A DNA stretch of 19,850 nt from Phycisphaeraceae bacterium (GTDB lineage Bacteria > Planctomycetota > Phycisphaerae > Phycisphaerales > Phycisphaeraceae), in contig JAJDCV010000406.1 of the NCBI GenBank assembly GCA_029260675.1, forward strand, positions 1 through 19,850, written 5' to 3'. This document shows positions 5,873-13,387 of the stretch, one piece after another. The stretch's first letter is position 1. Every line of letters starts with the position of its first letter. The notes beneath the pieces were generated by a model. That model was given only the letters and a program-made list of their open reading frames with translations, searched no databases and had not been told where the DNA came from. Made by a program: the position numbers and the translations under genes.

Positions 5873-6404
5873 GATCGCCTTTAACCTGGTCTTTTTTCGG
5901 CTGCTCGCCTTTGGCCTTTTCTTTTTCCCATTTCGCCCGCTCTTTTGCGCTGCGCTCGGACATTGGCTTTATAATTTTGTTGTCCTTGGGCTGGCCTTTT
6001 TCAGTTTTTTTTTCACTTATGGCTTGCTCAATTTTTGACTGCCTCTCTTCTAAAATTGTGCGCCAAGGTGCGCGGCTCCACCCAGATGTAGCCAGATAGA
6101 TTTGATTATCTTCAACTAATAAAAAAATAGTGGTTTCTGTATCAGGAACTTGAACATGAGAATAGGTATCAGAAAAATGCTCAGGCTCAACAACTCCCAA
6201 GTTTCGAGGAACTTCTAAATCTGTAGCAAATTTTTTAACTCGGTTAATCCATTTATCTGCAAAATCATCAGGATATTTTTTATATCCAAATTCATTTTTG
6301 GCTTCCGATAAATAAATATAGGTTTCTTTTACCCGCTTCTCATATTCATCTGTGCTATGAACATCATAAAAATCATGCTTAATAAAAGTGCGGCGTTTTA
6401 TCAT
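5862..6404 (-). CDS. Candidate ParE/RelE-like toxin carrying the IIKPMSERSAKER tail (180 aa)
   Basis: Residues 1-130 have the size and layout of a ParE/RelE-fold toxin: an N-terminal helical part (DEYEKRVKETYIYLSEAK), then ETTIFLLVEDNQIYLATSGWSRAPWRTIL, resembling the C-terminal strands and basic end of that family. Similarity is weak and this is an inference resting mainly on the RHH antitoxin gene just upstream, with ATGA start-stop overlap. From about residue 144 it continues into IIKPMSERSAKERAKWEKEK and a basic tail ending GDHDK, as in the relaxase. By hand count, 6121-6240 (toxin body) is about 34% GC while 5881-5990 (tail) is about 48%, so the tail looks like an added module. An alternative is a plasmid effector protein without toxin function. 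Confidence 0.7.
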   Translation of the reverse strand: MIKRRTFIKHDFYDVHSTDEYEKRVKETYIYLSEAKNEFGYKKYPDDFADKWINRVKKFATDLEVPRNLGVVEPEHFSDTYSHVQVPDTETTIFLLVEDNQIYLATSGWSRAPWRTILEERQSKIEQAISEKKTEKGQPKDNKIIKPMSERSAKERAKWEKEKAKGEQPKKDQVKGDHDK

Positions 6405-6688
6405 TTTTCACGTATTTTGGCTAATTCAGCTTTTGCTTCTGCATGAACTCTTTCACCATCCCATTTTTTATAGCGGCCATTTTTAATATCATCTAAGCCA
6501 CGGTCAACACTGGCGGCCAGTTCGGCGTGATCGTTTTTATCTCTATGCTGTCTAAGGGCTTCCCTGACAAGTTCGCTTTGACCTTCATAAAGACCGCCGG
6601 GGCTTATCTGCTCTTGCACATACTGGGCTAATCCACCCGTAACCCTGACGTTTAAACGGACTTCTTGGTTCTCTTCAACGGTTTTCAT
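6401..6688 (-). CDS. RHH antitoxin, ParD-like (95 aa)
   Basis: EVRLNVRVTGGLAQYVQEQI then GLYEGQSELVREALRQH is the ribbon-helix-helix DNA-binding domain of ParD/CC2985-type antitoxins. The C-terminal part (ELAASVDRGLDDIKNGRYK) is the usual toxin-wrapping region. An excellent ribosome site, AAGGAG, lies nine bases before the ATG, and a perfect consensus promoter with an overlapping dyad is upstream, matching autoregulation by the antitoxin. The stop overlaps the downstream start by 4 bp (ATGA). It should neutralise the product of the 5862-6404 gene and help keep the plasmid in the population. Confidence 0.85.
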   Translation of the reverse strand: MKTVEENQEVRLNVRVTGGLAQYVQEQISPGGLYEGQSELVREALRQHRDKNDHAELAASVDRGLDDIKNGRYKKWDGERVHAEAKAELAKIREK

Positions 6689-6719
6689 TGTATTTTCTCC
6701 TTAAAGTTATCCTACCCTG

Positions 6720-6759
6720 ATTATAAGGTCTGTCACCATAAATGTCAATGGTTGTGACA
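6720..6759 (-). promoter_or_regulatory. Consensus sigma-70 promoter and operator of the toxin-antitoxin operon
   Basis: On the minus strand: TTGACA (6743-6748), exactly 17 bases, TATAAT (6720-6725), both perfect hexamers. An inverted repeat, TGTCACCAT (6731-6739) against ATGGTTGTGACA (6748-6759), covers the spacer and the -35, the usual place for an RHH antitoxin operator. Confidence 0.88.
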
Positions 6760-6761
6760 AA

Positions 6762-6800
6762 GAAAAAGGCTGAAACCTCCCTTTTGAGAGATTCCAGCCT
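6762..6800 (-). terminator. Rho-independent terminator after the 70-aa gene
   Basis: On the minus strand, a long imperfect stem from GGCTGGAATCTC to a partner beginning GAGGTTTCAGCC, followed by TTTTTCTTT. It separates the 70-aa gene from the toxin-antitoxin promoter directly downstream. A T-run also lies on the other side, so it may act in both directions. Confidence 0.75.
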
Positions 6801-6805
6801 GATTT

Positions 6806-7018
6806 TTAAGCCTTGCCAGGGGCTTCTTGGTTTTCTTCGCCTTCCACTTTTTCAGTGATGGGAAAGAGATTCATTTCACCATTGACCGGGAAGCTGTTAA
6901 GCTTGATCTTGATTGTCTTATCAGTAGCCCATGCACTGCCTACGCGGTGCCAGTAGGGCTTATCAGTGCCTTTTTGCTCGATGGCAGTGAGGACTTTGTG
7001 TGTTGGTTTATTGGACAT
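6806..7018 (-). CDS. Small conserved plasmid protein, KPTHKV type (70 aa)
   Basis: Starts MSNKPTHKVLTAIEQKG, then PYWHRVGSAWATDKTIKIKL and NSFPVNGEMNLFPI. It resembles short uncharacterised proteins common on alphaproteobacterial plasmids, of the pattern KPTHRAY...YWTxVGxAW...LDALPVNGR (from memory). Function unknown. The frame is open to 7102, but the ATG at 7016-7018 is chosen because AAGGAG lies eight bases upstream; this leader (AAGGAGAAATACAATG) nearly equals that of the antitoxin gene. It is followed by a clear terminator and is probably transcribed on its own. Confidence 0.8.
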   Translation of the reverse strand: MSNKPTHKVLTAIEQKGTDKPYWHRVGSAWATDKTIKIKLNSFPVNGEMNLFPITEKVEGEENQEAPGKA

Positions 7019-7074
7019 TGTATTTCTCCTTTTTCTGCTAGGCCGCGTTATTGCTGCCTTTCTGAAATCCGTGT

Positions 7075-7096
7075 AAATCCTGAGTATCAGGGATTT
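7075..7096. repeat. Imperfect dyad upstream of the 70-aa gene
   Basis: AAATCCTGA-gta-TCAGGGATTT, with one extra base. It lies 57 bp before the start of the 70-aa gene and may be an operator. The rest of 7019-7258 holds poly-A/T runs and no gene. Confidence 0.4.
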
Positions 7097-7258
7097 ATGC
7101 AAGAGAGCTTTTTGGAGTGTAATGTTCGCGCTGAATTTTTTGATTATAGCAAAAAAGAGGAAAAAAACTCTTGCTGAAATCCCGCTCAGGAATAGCTTTC
7201 AGTAAAAAAGGCGGCATAACGTGCGGCTCGGCCTGAAAAAGAGTCAATAGCCTGACGA

Positions 7259-8167
7259 CTACAATAACCGCAATTGTTGCGCAGCCGGGCGATGATCTTG
7301 CACTTCGATAATTGACCGCTCTTTCTTCAACCCTTTGGCAGTGCTGAATTGCTTTTCACGGACAATACAAACAAGATAATCGCCCCTTGAAAAAGCGATT
7401 TCATTATTGGCGATTTGATTGAGAAAATCCGTATCTTCAATCGTGGCGTTGAATGGGTCGCCGCCATCTGTCACGCGCCATTTATTATCTTCCTTAAAAC
7501 TAAGGTTTATAATTTGCAGGGTCATGGTGCGGGTTTCATCGGCCAATTCTTCTTCGGTTTGCTCATATTCAAAATAACCGACTTCGCCCTTTGTAACTTC
7601 AAGATCGGTATGCTCTGAACGCTTAACCTTAATCTTGTCGATTCCGTCTTCGGATAGGGAAGCTATGGCCTTTTTGGCCTGCTCCCGCACGGTGATACTT
7701 TCGGCAAGCTGGATCGTTTGCTTGTTGGTAACAAAATATGTATCGCCGATATGGATATGCACGTCACCGCCTTTTTCTTCGATTTTGTCCGGCTTGCGGC
7801 CACGCAAGAATTTAATCACGGCAAACAGGCCGCCGCCGGTGGCAAGGGTGCCGCCTACGACTTTGAATAAAAGATCGGCCAGGTCATTTGCTGCGGCAAT
7901 GCCATCCTTATGATCGGCGGCAAAATCAAACAAGGCTTTGGTGTTCTCCATGAGGGATTGCAATAAGGAAAGATCGACCTCAAAAGAGCCTTCGGCGGTT
8001 GCCCTGACTTTGACGGATATTTGCGCCCGGTCGCCGTTTATTTCATGATTAGCGGATTGTATCAGCTCACCCATAGCCAGAAGGGCAGGGGCCAGCTCTT
8101 GCACGTCAATCTCGCCATTTTCCACGGCAGGACCGTCAAAAACAAGGGTGAGATTGGCTTCGCTCAT
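7259..8167 (-). CDS. Hypothetical protein (302 aa), last gene of the Type III restriction-modification operon
   Basis: Belongs to an uncharacterised family I recognise only by its start: LTLVFDGPAVENGEIDVQELAPALLAMGELIQSAN, then SVKVRATAEGSFEVDL. Residues about 102-120 (VVGGTLATGGGLFAVIKFL) are a Gly-rich hydrophobic segment that may be a membrane helix. After it comes a predicted soluble part with many strands (VHIHIGDTYFVTN, GEVGYFEYEQTEEEL). It has a strong ribosome site (GGGGGA) and begins 8 bp after mod ends, so it is co-transcribed with the restriction system. Its role in defence, if any, is unknown; it could be a companion effector or regulator. Confidence 0.85.
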   Translation of the reverse strand: MSEANLTLVFDGPAVENGEIDVQELAPALLAMGELIQSANHEINGDRAQISVKVRATAEGSFEVDLSLLQSLMENTKALFDFAADHKDGIAAANDLADLLFKVVGGTLATGGGLFAVIKFLRGRKPDKIEEKGGDVHIHIGDTYFVTNKQTIQLAESITVREQAKKAIASLSEDGIDKIKVKRSEHTDLEVTKGEVGYFEYEQTEEELADETRTMTLQIINLSFKEDNKWRVTDGGDPFNATIEDTDFLNQIANNEIAFSRGDYLVCIVREKQFSTAKGLKKERSIIEVQDHRPAAQQLRLL

Positions 8168-8175
8168 ATTTCCCC

Positions 8176-10233
8176 CTACACCACGCGCAAATTGTCGCCG
8201 AAGGCATTTTGCAGCGTCCAGGTTTTTGCGGTGTCCAAGGCTCGCTTGGTCACGATGAGCTGGTCTTCGGCATGTTCGGCGGTCAAGGTTTCTATGGTTT
8301 CGTCTTTAAGGGCAGGATCAAGGCAGAGCAGGGCATCCTTGCCGTTTCCTGTAAGGCGGTAAACCTTGTTATCGCCAAAATCTCCCTTGATCTGTTCCAG
8401 TGTGAAAAACAGGCCATAGCCGTTTTTCAGGGAAATCTCGGTGATAATATCCCCAATGTCGAATTCATCGAAAAGGCTGGACTGGCTGGCTTTCTCAATA
8501 TGTGCCTTGAGAGCTTCGATATTATCAGCTTCGGACTTGTCCGAGTCTGATTTGAACAGGTTTTCCGGGAAGTGGCTATCAATCAAACGATAGACGCGGA
8601 AACCTTTATCAAATTCACTGTTCGGTGAATTTGTTTTGATATATTCACCGGCCTTTTTAACCCGGTCGATACAAAGTGCAGAAATTGTTTTATAACCAGC
8701 TTTGTAAGCCGCATGTTTTTCATCCGTGTATTCAGGCACTTGAATAAGGATAAATCTTATATCTTTTTTGCCATTTGCATTCAGCTCCATGATGGCATGC
8801 GCTGCTGTTCCTGATCCTGCAAAAAAATCTATGACAAGATCGCCATCATCAACAAAACCATAGAGCAGCCGTTTTGCCACTTCAATCGGCTTTGGATTCT
8901 CAAACGGAATCCCCATTTTTTTTAATAACGCATCATCACTTGCCCCATAATAAAGCAAAGATGCTAAATTCTCGGACATATTTTCTTTTAAAAAATATAT
9001 CCTTTGTGGCTGTGTTTTTTCATTCTCACCAAAGAATATACGTCCTTCGCCTAATAAACTTTCCATTGTCTTAGGTGGATTTCTCCAGCCTTTTGCCGGA
9101 ACAGGGCAAGCTTTGCCAATAACAGGATGTTTTAAGGGAATAAAATATTCATCTGGGGCTTGTTTATTATTAGGCCATGCCATTGAAACCAAACGATAAA
9201 CCTCTCCGTCTTTATTAATATATTTATACATTGCTTCGCCTCCAGACAAAGCAGAACCTTGCTGTGTAATCCATTCTTGATAATCGGAATTTGCATCTTT
9301 AAGCGTGTATATTTTTTCGTGTTCTTTTCCTGCTTTCAGCCCTAAAGTTTTAAGAGCATCAGTAACTTTGGGCGGCACTCTTTTTTGCTCCACGAAAGAA
9401 TAATAATATGCCGCCTTTTTGAGCATAGATTCAGCGTTTCTCTTGGGAACACTAAGAGCATTATTTGCTTTGAATGACTCAAGGTTCTTGGCAAAGGCCA
9501 TAACTGATTCATGCTGATAAGATATTTTACCGCTATCTCCCTTGGGATTGCGCTTATCCCATACGACCTCACCAAGGAAGTTTTCAGCTCCGAAAACCTC
9601 CTCAAGCAAAAATCGCAATCTATGGCTTTCGTTTTCATCAATATGAATAACGATTGCACCATCCTGACGTAATAAATTCTTTGCGGCATAAAGCCTTGAC
9701 TGCAGCATATTCAGCCATTCAGAATGTTTGCGACCATTGCTCTCTGTAAGAGCAGCCATTTGCACACCATCCTTTATTGTACCGTTTCTTTGCCAATAGG
9801 CTTTTTTTCCTTCGGCATAGTTATCAGGATATATAAAATCATTGCCGGTGTTGTAGGGAGGATCGATATAGATACATTTGACCTGCTCAAAATATGTGGT
9901 TTGCAAGAGTTTGAGCGCTTCGAGATTATCTCCCTCGATAATCAGGTTTTGAGTATCATCAAAATCAACGCTGCGTTTCTCATCAGCAATCAAAGTTGCC
10001 CGACTTGAGGTAAAGGCCTTATTCTTTGATTCTTGTTTTCCAGCCCATTCAAAACGGAAACGCTCTATGCCGGAGCTGCCGGGCTGGACAAGCTGGCGCA
10101 ATGCCTTCTCATCAATCTGGCCTTCACCGTCAAACAGATCGGGAAATAGGCGGCGCAGCTCGGCAAGCCGTTCGGCATTTTGATCCGGGCTTGTGATATT
10201 GATTTGTTTTTGTTTTTTTGCGGTCTGTGTCAT
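8176..10233 (-). CDS. mod: Type III restriction-modification methyltransferase, Mod subunit (685 aa)
   Basis: Adenine N6-type beta-class DNA methyltransferase. The catalytic motif DPPYNTGND is at residues 124-132, preceded by NLIIEGDNLEALKLL (about 97-110). The AdoMet-binding motif DFFAGSGTAAHA follows at 469-480, the IV-before-I order of the beta class. The central target-recognition region (about residues 225-460) lies between them. With Res it would form the complex that methylates, and allows cleavage at, a short asymmetric site. The ATG at 10231 has AAGG/AGGG upstream, 11 bp after res. The stretch coding the central region is clearly AT-richer (for example 8941-9060 is about 31% GC by hand count, against about 54% for 8221-8340), suggesting exchange of the recognition domain. 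Confidence 0.93.
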   Translation of the reverse strand: MTQTAKKQKQINITSPDQNAERLAELRRLFPDLFDGEGQIDEKALRQLVQPGSSGIERFRFEWAGKQESKNKAFTSSRATLIADEKRSVDFDDTQNLIIEGDNLEALKLLQTTYFEQVKCIYIDPPYNTGNDFIYPDNYAEGKKAYWQRNGTIKDGVQMAALTESNGRKHSEWLNMLQSRLYAAKNLLRQDGAIVIHIDENESHRLRFLLEEVFGAENFLGEVVWDKRNPKGDSGKISYQHESVMAFAKNLESFKANNALSVPKRNAESMLKKAAYYYSFVEQKRVPPKVTDALKTLGLKAGKEHEKIYTLKDANSDYQEWITQQGSALSGGEAMYKYINKDGEVYRLVSMAWPNNKQAPDEYFIPLKHPVIGKACPVPAKGWRNPPKTMESLLGEGRIFFGENEKTQPQRIYFLKENMSENLASLLYYGASDDALLKKMGIPFENPKPIEVAKRLLYGFVDDGDLVIDFFAGSGTAAHAIMELNANGKKDIRFILIQVPEYTDEKHAAYKAGYKTISALCIDRVKKAGEYIKTNSPNSEFDKGFRVYRLIDSHFPENLFKSDSDKSEADNIEALKAHIEKASQSSLFDEFDIGDIITEISLKNGYGLFFTLEQIKGDFGDNKVYRLTGNGKDALLCLDPALKDETIETLTAEHAEDQLIVTKRALDTAKTWTLQNAFGDNLRVV

Positions 10234-10244
10234 TCTGCCCTGCC

Positions 10245-12929
10245 TTACTGATTAAAAAATGTCTCGCCCACGGCCTTATGGCTTAGCGCATCAAATGTTT
10301 GCGTATTATCTACCGGCGCAAGGTAACTCTCCAATCCCAAAGCTTTAAAATGCTCGATAGCGCATTCGATTTTCATGCGTTCATCGGGCTTGAGTTTATC
10401 CAGCTCGCTTGTGCCTTTTGTCTCGATCATAAAATAAAACCGGGCATCCTCGTCTTGGGCATCAAGGCCTCGCTTTTCCATCACAAGGCCAAAATCCGGC
10501 GTATAGTTTCCTATCGGTGTGGGGATTTTGTACTTGTCCGGCAGTTTCAAAAACAGCCGTACCATTGAATGATTATCAAAAGCTGTCGCCATATCACGCT
10601 CTATGTCGGAATCATGAATGATATGGTCATAGAGGCCGCGCTTCGGGGTGGACGTGAGGTCACTTTGGGTTTCTTCCTCGCTGATAAACAGCTCGTCCAG
10701 TGAAAGGCTTTTGCCGGTCTTTTCGTAATGAACAAGCCGCACAAGTTCACGGTTGACGATACGGCGCAGCAATTTGGTGGCCTCGGCCATAAACTTCATG
10801 GGATTACCGGCCAGCATCTTTTGCTGTACTTCCGGCAATCCGCCCAGGATCGCGGCGGCGGTCGTGGTGGCAAGAGCCGTATTGCGTGATAATTCCTCAA
10901 CAACATTCAGGGTCGCATACCGGCCCTGAATGTCGGCGCGGGCCGCCCCTTGATGCTGCGTGTCAACTTCTTCGGCAGTAATGGTATTCCATCTGTGCAG
11001 CGAGATTTCCAGTTCGTTTTCAGCAATGACGATTTCAGACAAGGCGGCAATGCCGTCTTCAATCAGGCTTTCTTCCCGAAAATGCACCTTGCAGCGGGTT
11101 TGACTGGCAATTTTTTCCCAAAGCCGCACAAAATCATCTGACGTGAAAAGGTCTTCATTCCGCTTGATCTTCTTCCATGGTCGATTACCATCACGCATTT
11201 TCGGCGTTTTGGCCTGTGCACCCATTTCTTCCCGCAGTTCGGTTTGATAGGTGGTGACAAAATTCTGATAGCTTTCATTTGGCACCACGGTCAAAAGATT
11301 GACCTCTTTACCTTCCGGGGTGCCTTCGGGGTCGCGGTATCTTTTGCCGTTTTGCTGCACACACAAGCGCAGCCCCCGGCCAATTTCCTGTCGCTTTTTG
11401 ATCTGGCTTATACTTTCATTTAAGGTGCAAATAGTAAAAACATTCGGGTTATCCCACCCCACGCCAAGGGCAGAATGCGAGAAAATAAATTCAAGCTGGT
11501 CGTCAAAGGAAAGCAATTTCGTCTTTTCTTTTAGAATGCGGTCGTAAATGGCCTTGCTGGCTTCGCCCTCCATTGACCTTGCATTATCGGTATATTCGCC
11601 TTTGCCGGTTTGCGCAAAATAGCCACCATGCACGGCTTCTATATTTGCCGGTTTCTTGCCATGTTCCTTTTTGTAAAGGGCTGTATATTCCTCAATAAAA
11701 ATCCGACGTATCAGGCCGTCATTGTCGATGTAATTAGCAACGCGGTCGATAAAAAACAGGGCAAGCGGCTTGATGCCCATAGGCACGAGCTGCTTTTTCC
11801 GGCGAAAATGGTTTTGAATGGAGCGGTGAATCTGCTGCCGGAAAATCTGTTCCTTGTCGCTGCCAACGGTCGCGCCTTCCTCGATGCGTTCGCCATTAAA
11901 AAATTTGACGTATCCTTCACCATCAAAAATATCGGTCGTGCCGATGTCTTCCACCTGCCAACCTGCATAAACGGGATTACCCGTTTTTTTATCCAATTTA
12001 TCATGCTTTTTCACGGTGACGACCTTTTCCTTGATGTCACCGCTTTTCAGGCGCACATTGAGCATGAGGCTGGCGGTCGGGCCGCCTGTTCCCTTCAAGT
12101 TCACCTTGCGGAATTTGATAGCAACATTGCTTTGCGTGTTGGTTTCATGAATGGAAAGCACGGCAATTTTTTTAACAAGGCCGCTATTATAGGCATCATA
12201 AGGCGTAAGCCGGTTAATGACGTTTTTCGGGTGCTTGTGAGTGGCCGAATAGCGCAGCTTAAAAAGCGGATTAAAAGCGGCCAGACGCTTTTTCATGTTA
12301 GGCGTGTCCATGCCTTCCTGTGGTTCATCCATGATGATGATCGGCTGCACTTTGTGAAGCTGTTCCATCAGGTTGCCGCTGTCGCGGTCTTCGGCATTGA
12401 TAACCTTTTTATCGCTATCAAAGGCCTGCTTGTTCATCACCATAATGGATAAATTATTGTTGCCGCAATAACCCTTAACTTCCGACAATTTCTTGCTGTC
12501 ATATTCAATGACTGACGCGGTTTCTCCATAGATTTCCCGGAAATGCTGGCGCGTATCGCGCAGCGTTGCCAAAACGCCTTCACGGATGGCTACGCTCGGC
12601 ACCACAATCATGAATTTGTGCAGGCCGTATTGCTTGTAAAGCTGAAAAATCGTGCGGATATAAACATATGTTTTGCCGGTGCCGGTTTCCATCTCGATGG
12701 AAAAATCCGGCTCATCGGTCGGGGCATATTCCTCTATGCCTTGTTCCTCGGCCAGCTTGGCAATATTCTCGCGGATTTTATCAGCCCCTATATGCAGCAC
12801 ATTGCCGGACACGTCACCGGCCCATAATTTTTCTTCCGGGCGCGTATAGGGTGCGCCTTCAAAAATGCGGATTGCCGCATCTACGGCGGCGGTCTGGTGT
12901 TTTAGATTTGGCTCAAAATGAAAATCCAT
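10245..12929 (-). CDS. res: Type III restriction enzyme, Res subunit (894 aa)
   Basis: Superfamily 2 helicase/translocase with nuclease domain. Walker A is METGTGKT (residues 80-87), motif II IIIMDEPQ (DEPQ at 201-204), motif III-like LRYSATHKH (226-233), motif VI QEIGRGLR (514-521). Near the C-terminus, YTPDFGLV (Pro811-Asp812) and FMIETKG (Glu836, Lys838) give the PD-(D/E)xK nuclease motif. Length is normal for Res. Its ATG overlaps the stop of the 56-aa gene by one base (TAATG), and mod follows 11 bp after its end. In the best known Type III systems mod comes first, so this res-mod order is less usual. All key motifs are intact. Confidence 0.93.
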   Translation of the reverse strand: MDFHFEPNLKHQTAAVDAAIRIFEGAPYTRPEEKLWAGDVSGNVLHIGADKIRENIAKLAEEQGIEEYAPTDEPDFSIEMETGTGKTYVYIRTIFQLYKQYGLHKFMIVVPSVAIREGVLATLRDTRQHFREIYGETASVIEYDSKKLSEVKGYCGNNNLSIMVMNKQAFDSDKKVINAEDRDSGNLMEQLHKVQPIIIMDEPQEGMDTPNMKKRLAAFNPLFKLRYSATHKHPKNVINRLTPYDAYNSGLVKKIAVLSIHETNTQSNVAIKFRKVNLKGTGGPTASLMLNVRLKSGDIKEKVVTVKKHDKLDKKTGNPVYAGWQVEDIGTTDIFDGEGYVKFFNGERIEEGATVGSDKEQIFRQQIHRSIQNHFRRKKQLVPMGIKPLALFFIDRVANYIDNDGLIRRIFIEEYTALYKKEHGKKPANIEAVHGGYFAQTGKGEYTDNARSMEGEASKAIYDRILKEKTKLLSFDDQLEFIFSHSALGVGWDNPNVFTICTLNESISQIKKRQEIGRGLRLCVQQNGKRYRDPEGTPEGKEVNLLTVVPNESYQNFVTTYQTELREEMGAQAKTPKMRDGNRPWKKIKRNEDLFTSDDFVRLWEKIASQTRCKVHFREESLIEDGIAALSEIVIAENELEISLHRWNTITAEEVDTQHQGAARADIQGRYATLNVVEELSRNTALATTTAAAILGGLPEVQQKMLAGNPMKFMAEATKLLRRIVNRELVRLVHYEKTGKSLSLDELFISEEETQSDLTSTPKRGLYDHIIHDSDIERDMATAFDNHSMVRLFLKLPDKYKIPTPIGNYTPDFGLVMEKRGLDAQDEDARFYFMIETKGTSELDKLKPDERMKIECAIEHFKALGLESYLAPVDNTQTFDALSHKAVGETFFNQ

Positions 12930-13099
12930 TATTCGGCTTTATCCTCCGCATTGGTTGCGGCAGGCACAAGGTCTGCCGTCACTTTTTCGGTAAACCATCC
13001 TTTAAGGGTAAGGCCACGTTTCTTGAGAGCAATATACATCTGCTCCTTGAATTCAGGCTCAACTTCAATCACTATTCTATGACTTTTACCTACTGCCAA
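12929..13099 (-). CDS. Small TTG-start protein (56 aa), first gene of the Type III restriction operon
   Basis: A reading frame too short and with the wrong start codon for standard calling. It begins TTG at 13097-13099, five bases after a perfect AGGAGG (13105-13110). Product: MAVGKSHRIVIEVEPEFKEQ, then MYIALKKRGLTLKGWFTEK and an acidic end. The strand (HRIVIEVEPE) followed by two helices and the run RGLTLKGWF suggest a small ribbon-helix-helix DNA-binding protein. It ends in TAATG, overlapping the res start by one base, so the two are translationally coupled. It could be the control protein of the operon. The ribosome site and overlap make the gene likely; its role is inferred. Confidence 0.8.
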   Translation of the reverse strand: MAVGKSHRIVIEVEPEFKEQMYIALKKRGLTLKGWFTEKVTADLVPAATNAEDKAE

Positions 13100-13227
13100 T
13101 TTGGCCTCCTGAAAACTTTCACTTACCAGGCTACATCACGTCACGTTATGTTGCAAGATGAACTTCATTTCATCTATGGATAAAAAGCAAGTGTGTTAAA
13201 TGTGATAATCTACAAACCCTGGGGATT

Positions 13228-13250
13228 TATTTCTGTGATAAACAGAAATA
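13228..13250. repeat. Inverted repeat TATTTCTG-N7-CAGAAATA
   Basis: Perfect 8-bp arms with a 7-base centre. It could be an operator of the divergent restriction operon or a transcript hairpin. Confidence 0.5.
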
Positions 13251-13285
13251 GCCGTTTTTTCGCCGGAAACGGTGGGGAAACGGCG

Positions 13286-13311
13286 TTTCTCGTAGACCTG
13301 GCTACGAGAAA
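13286..13311. repeat. Inverted repeat TTTCTCGTAG-acctgg-CTACGAGAAA
   Basis: Perfect 10-bp arms with a 6-base loop; with one bulged base the stem continues to GGCG/CGCC. This is the longest perfect stem I found outside the recombinase sites. No T-run follows, so it is not a classical terminator; a protein-binding or single-strand structure is more likely. Confidence 0.6.
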
Positions 13312-13387
13312 CCGCCCCAAGCCCCGCCAAACAATGCGAGAGAGTCCGCTATATGAGGGGATTTTAACAAAAAGGCTCTGTGAGAGT

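Larger units (their letters stand above)
13100..13387. other. Gene-free region with two inverted repeats between the restriction operon and ardC
   Basis: Holds the upstream region of the minus-strand restriction operon (the AGGAGG at 13105-13110 and presumably its promoter, which I cannot place convincingly) and the end of ardC. It also contains TATTTCTG-N7-CAGAAATA (13228-13250) and TTTCTCGTAG-acctgg-CTACGAGAAA (13286-13311). Small open frames here do not look like genes. Confidence 0.6.

Noticed and set aside
7019..7102. Earlier ATG extending the 70-aa protein to 98 aa
   Set aside because: The internal ATG at 7018 has a perfect ribosome site at the right distance and starts exactly at the conserved KPTH segment.
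11610..12452. Long plus-strand open frame of 280 codons opposite res
   Set aside because: It is the shadow of the intact Res reading frame, which has all helicase and nuclease motifs; the plus-strand product shows no recognisable domain.
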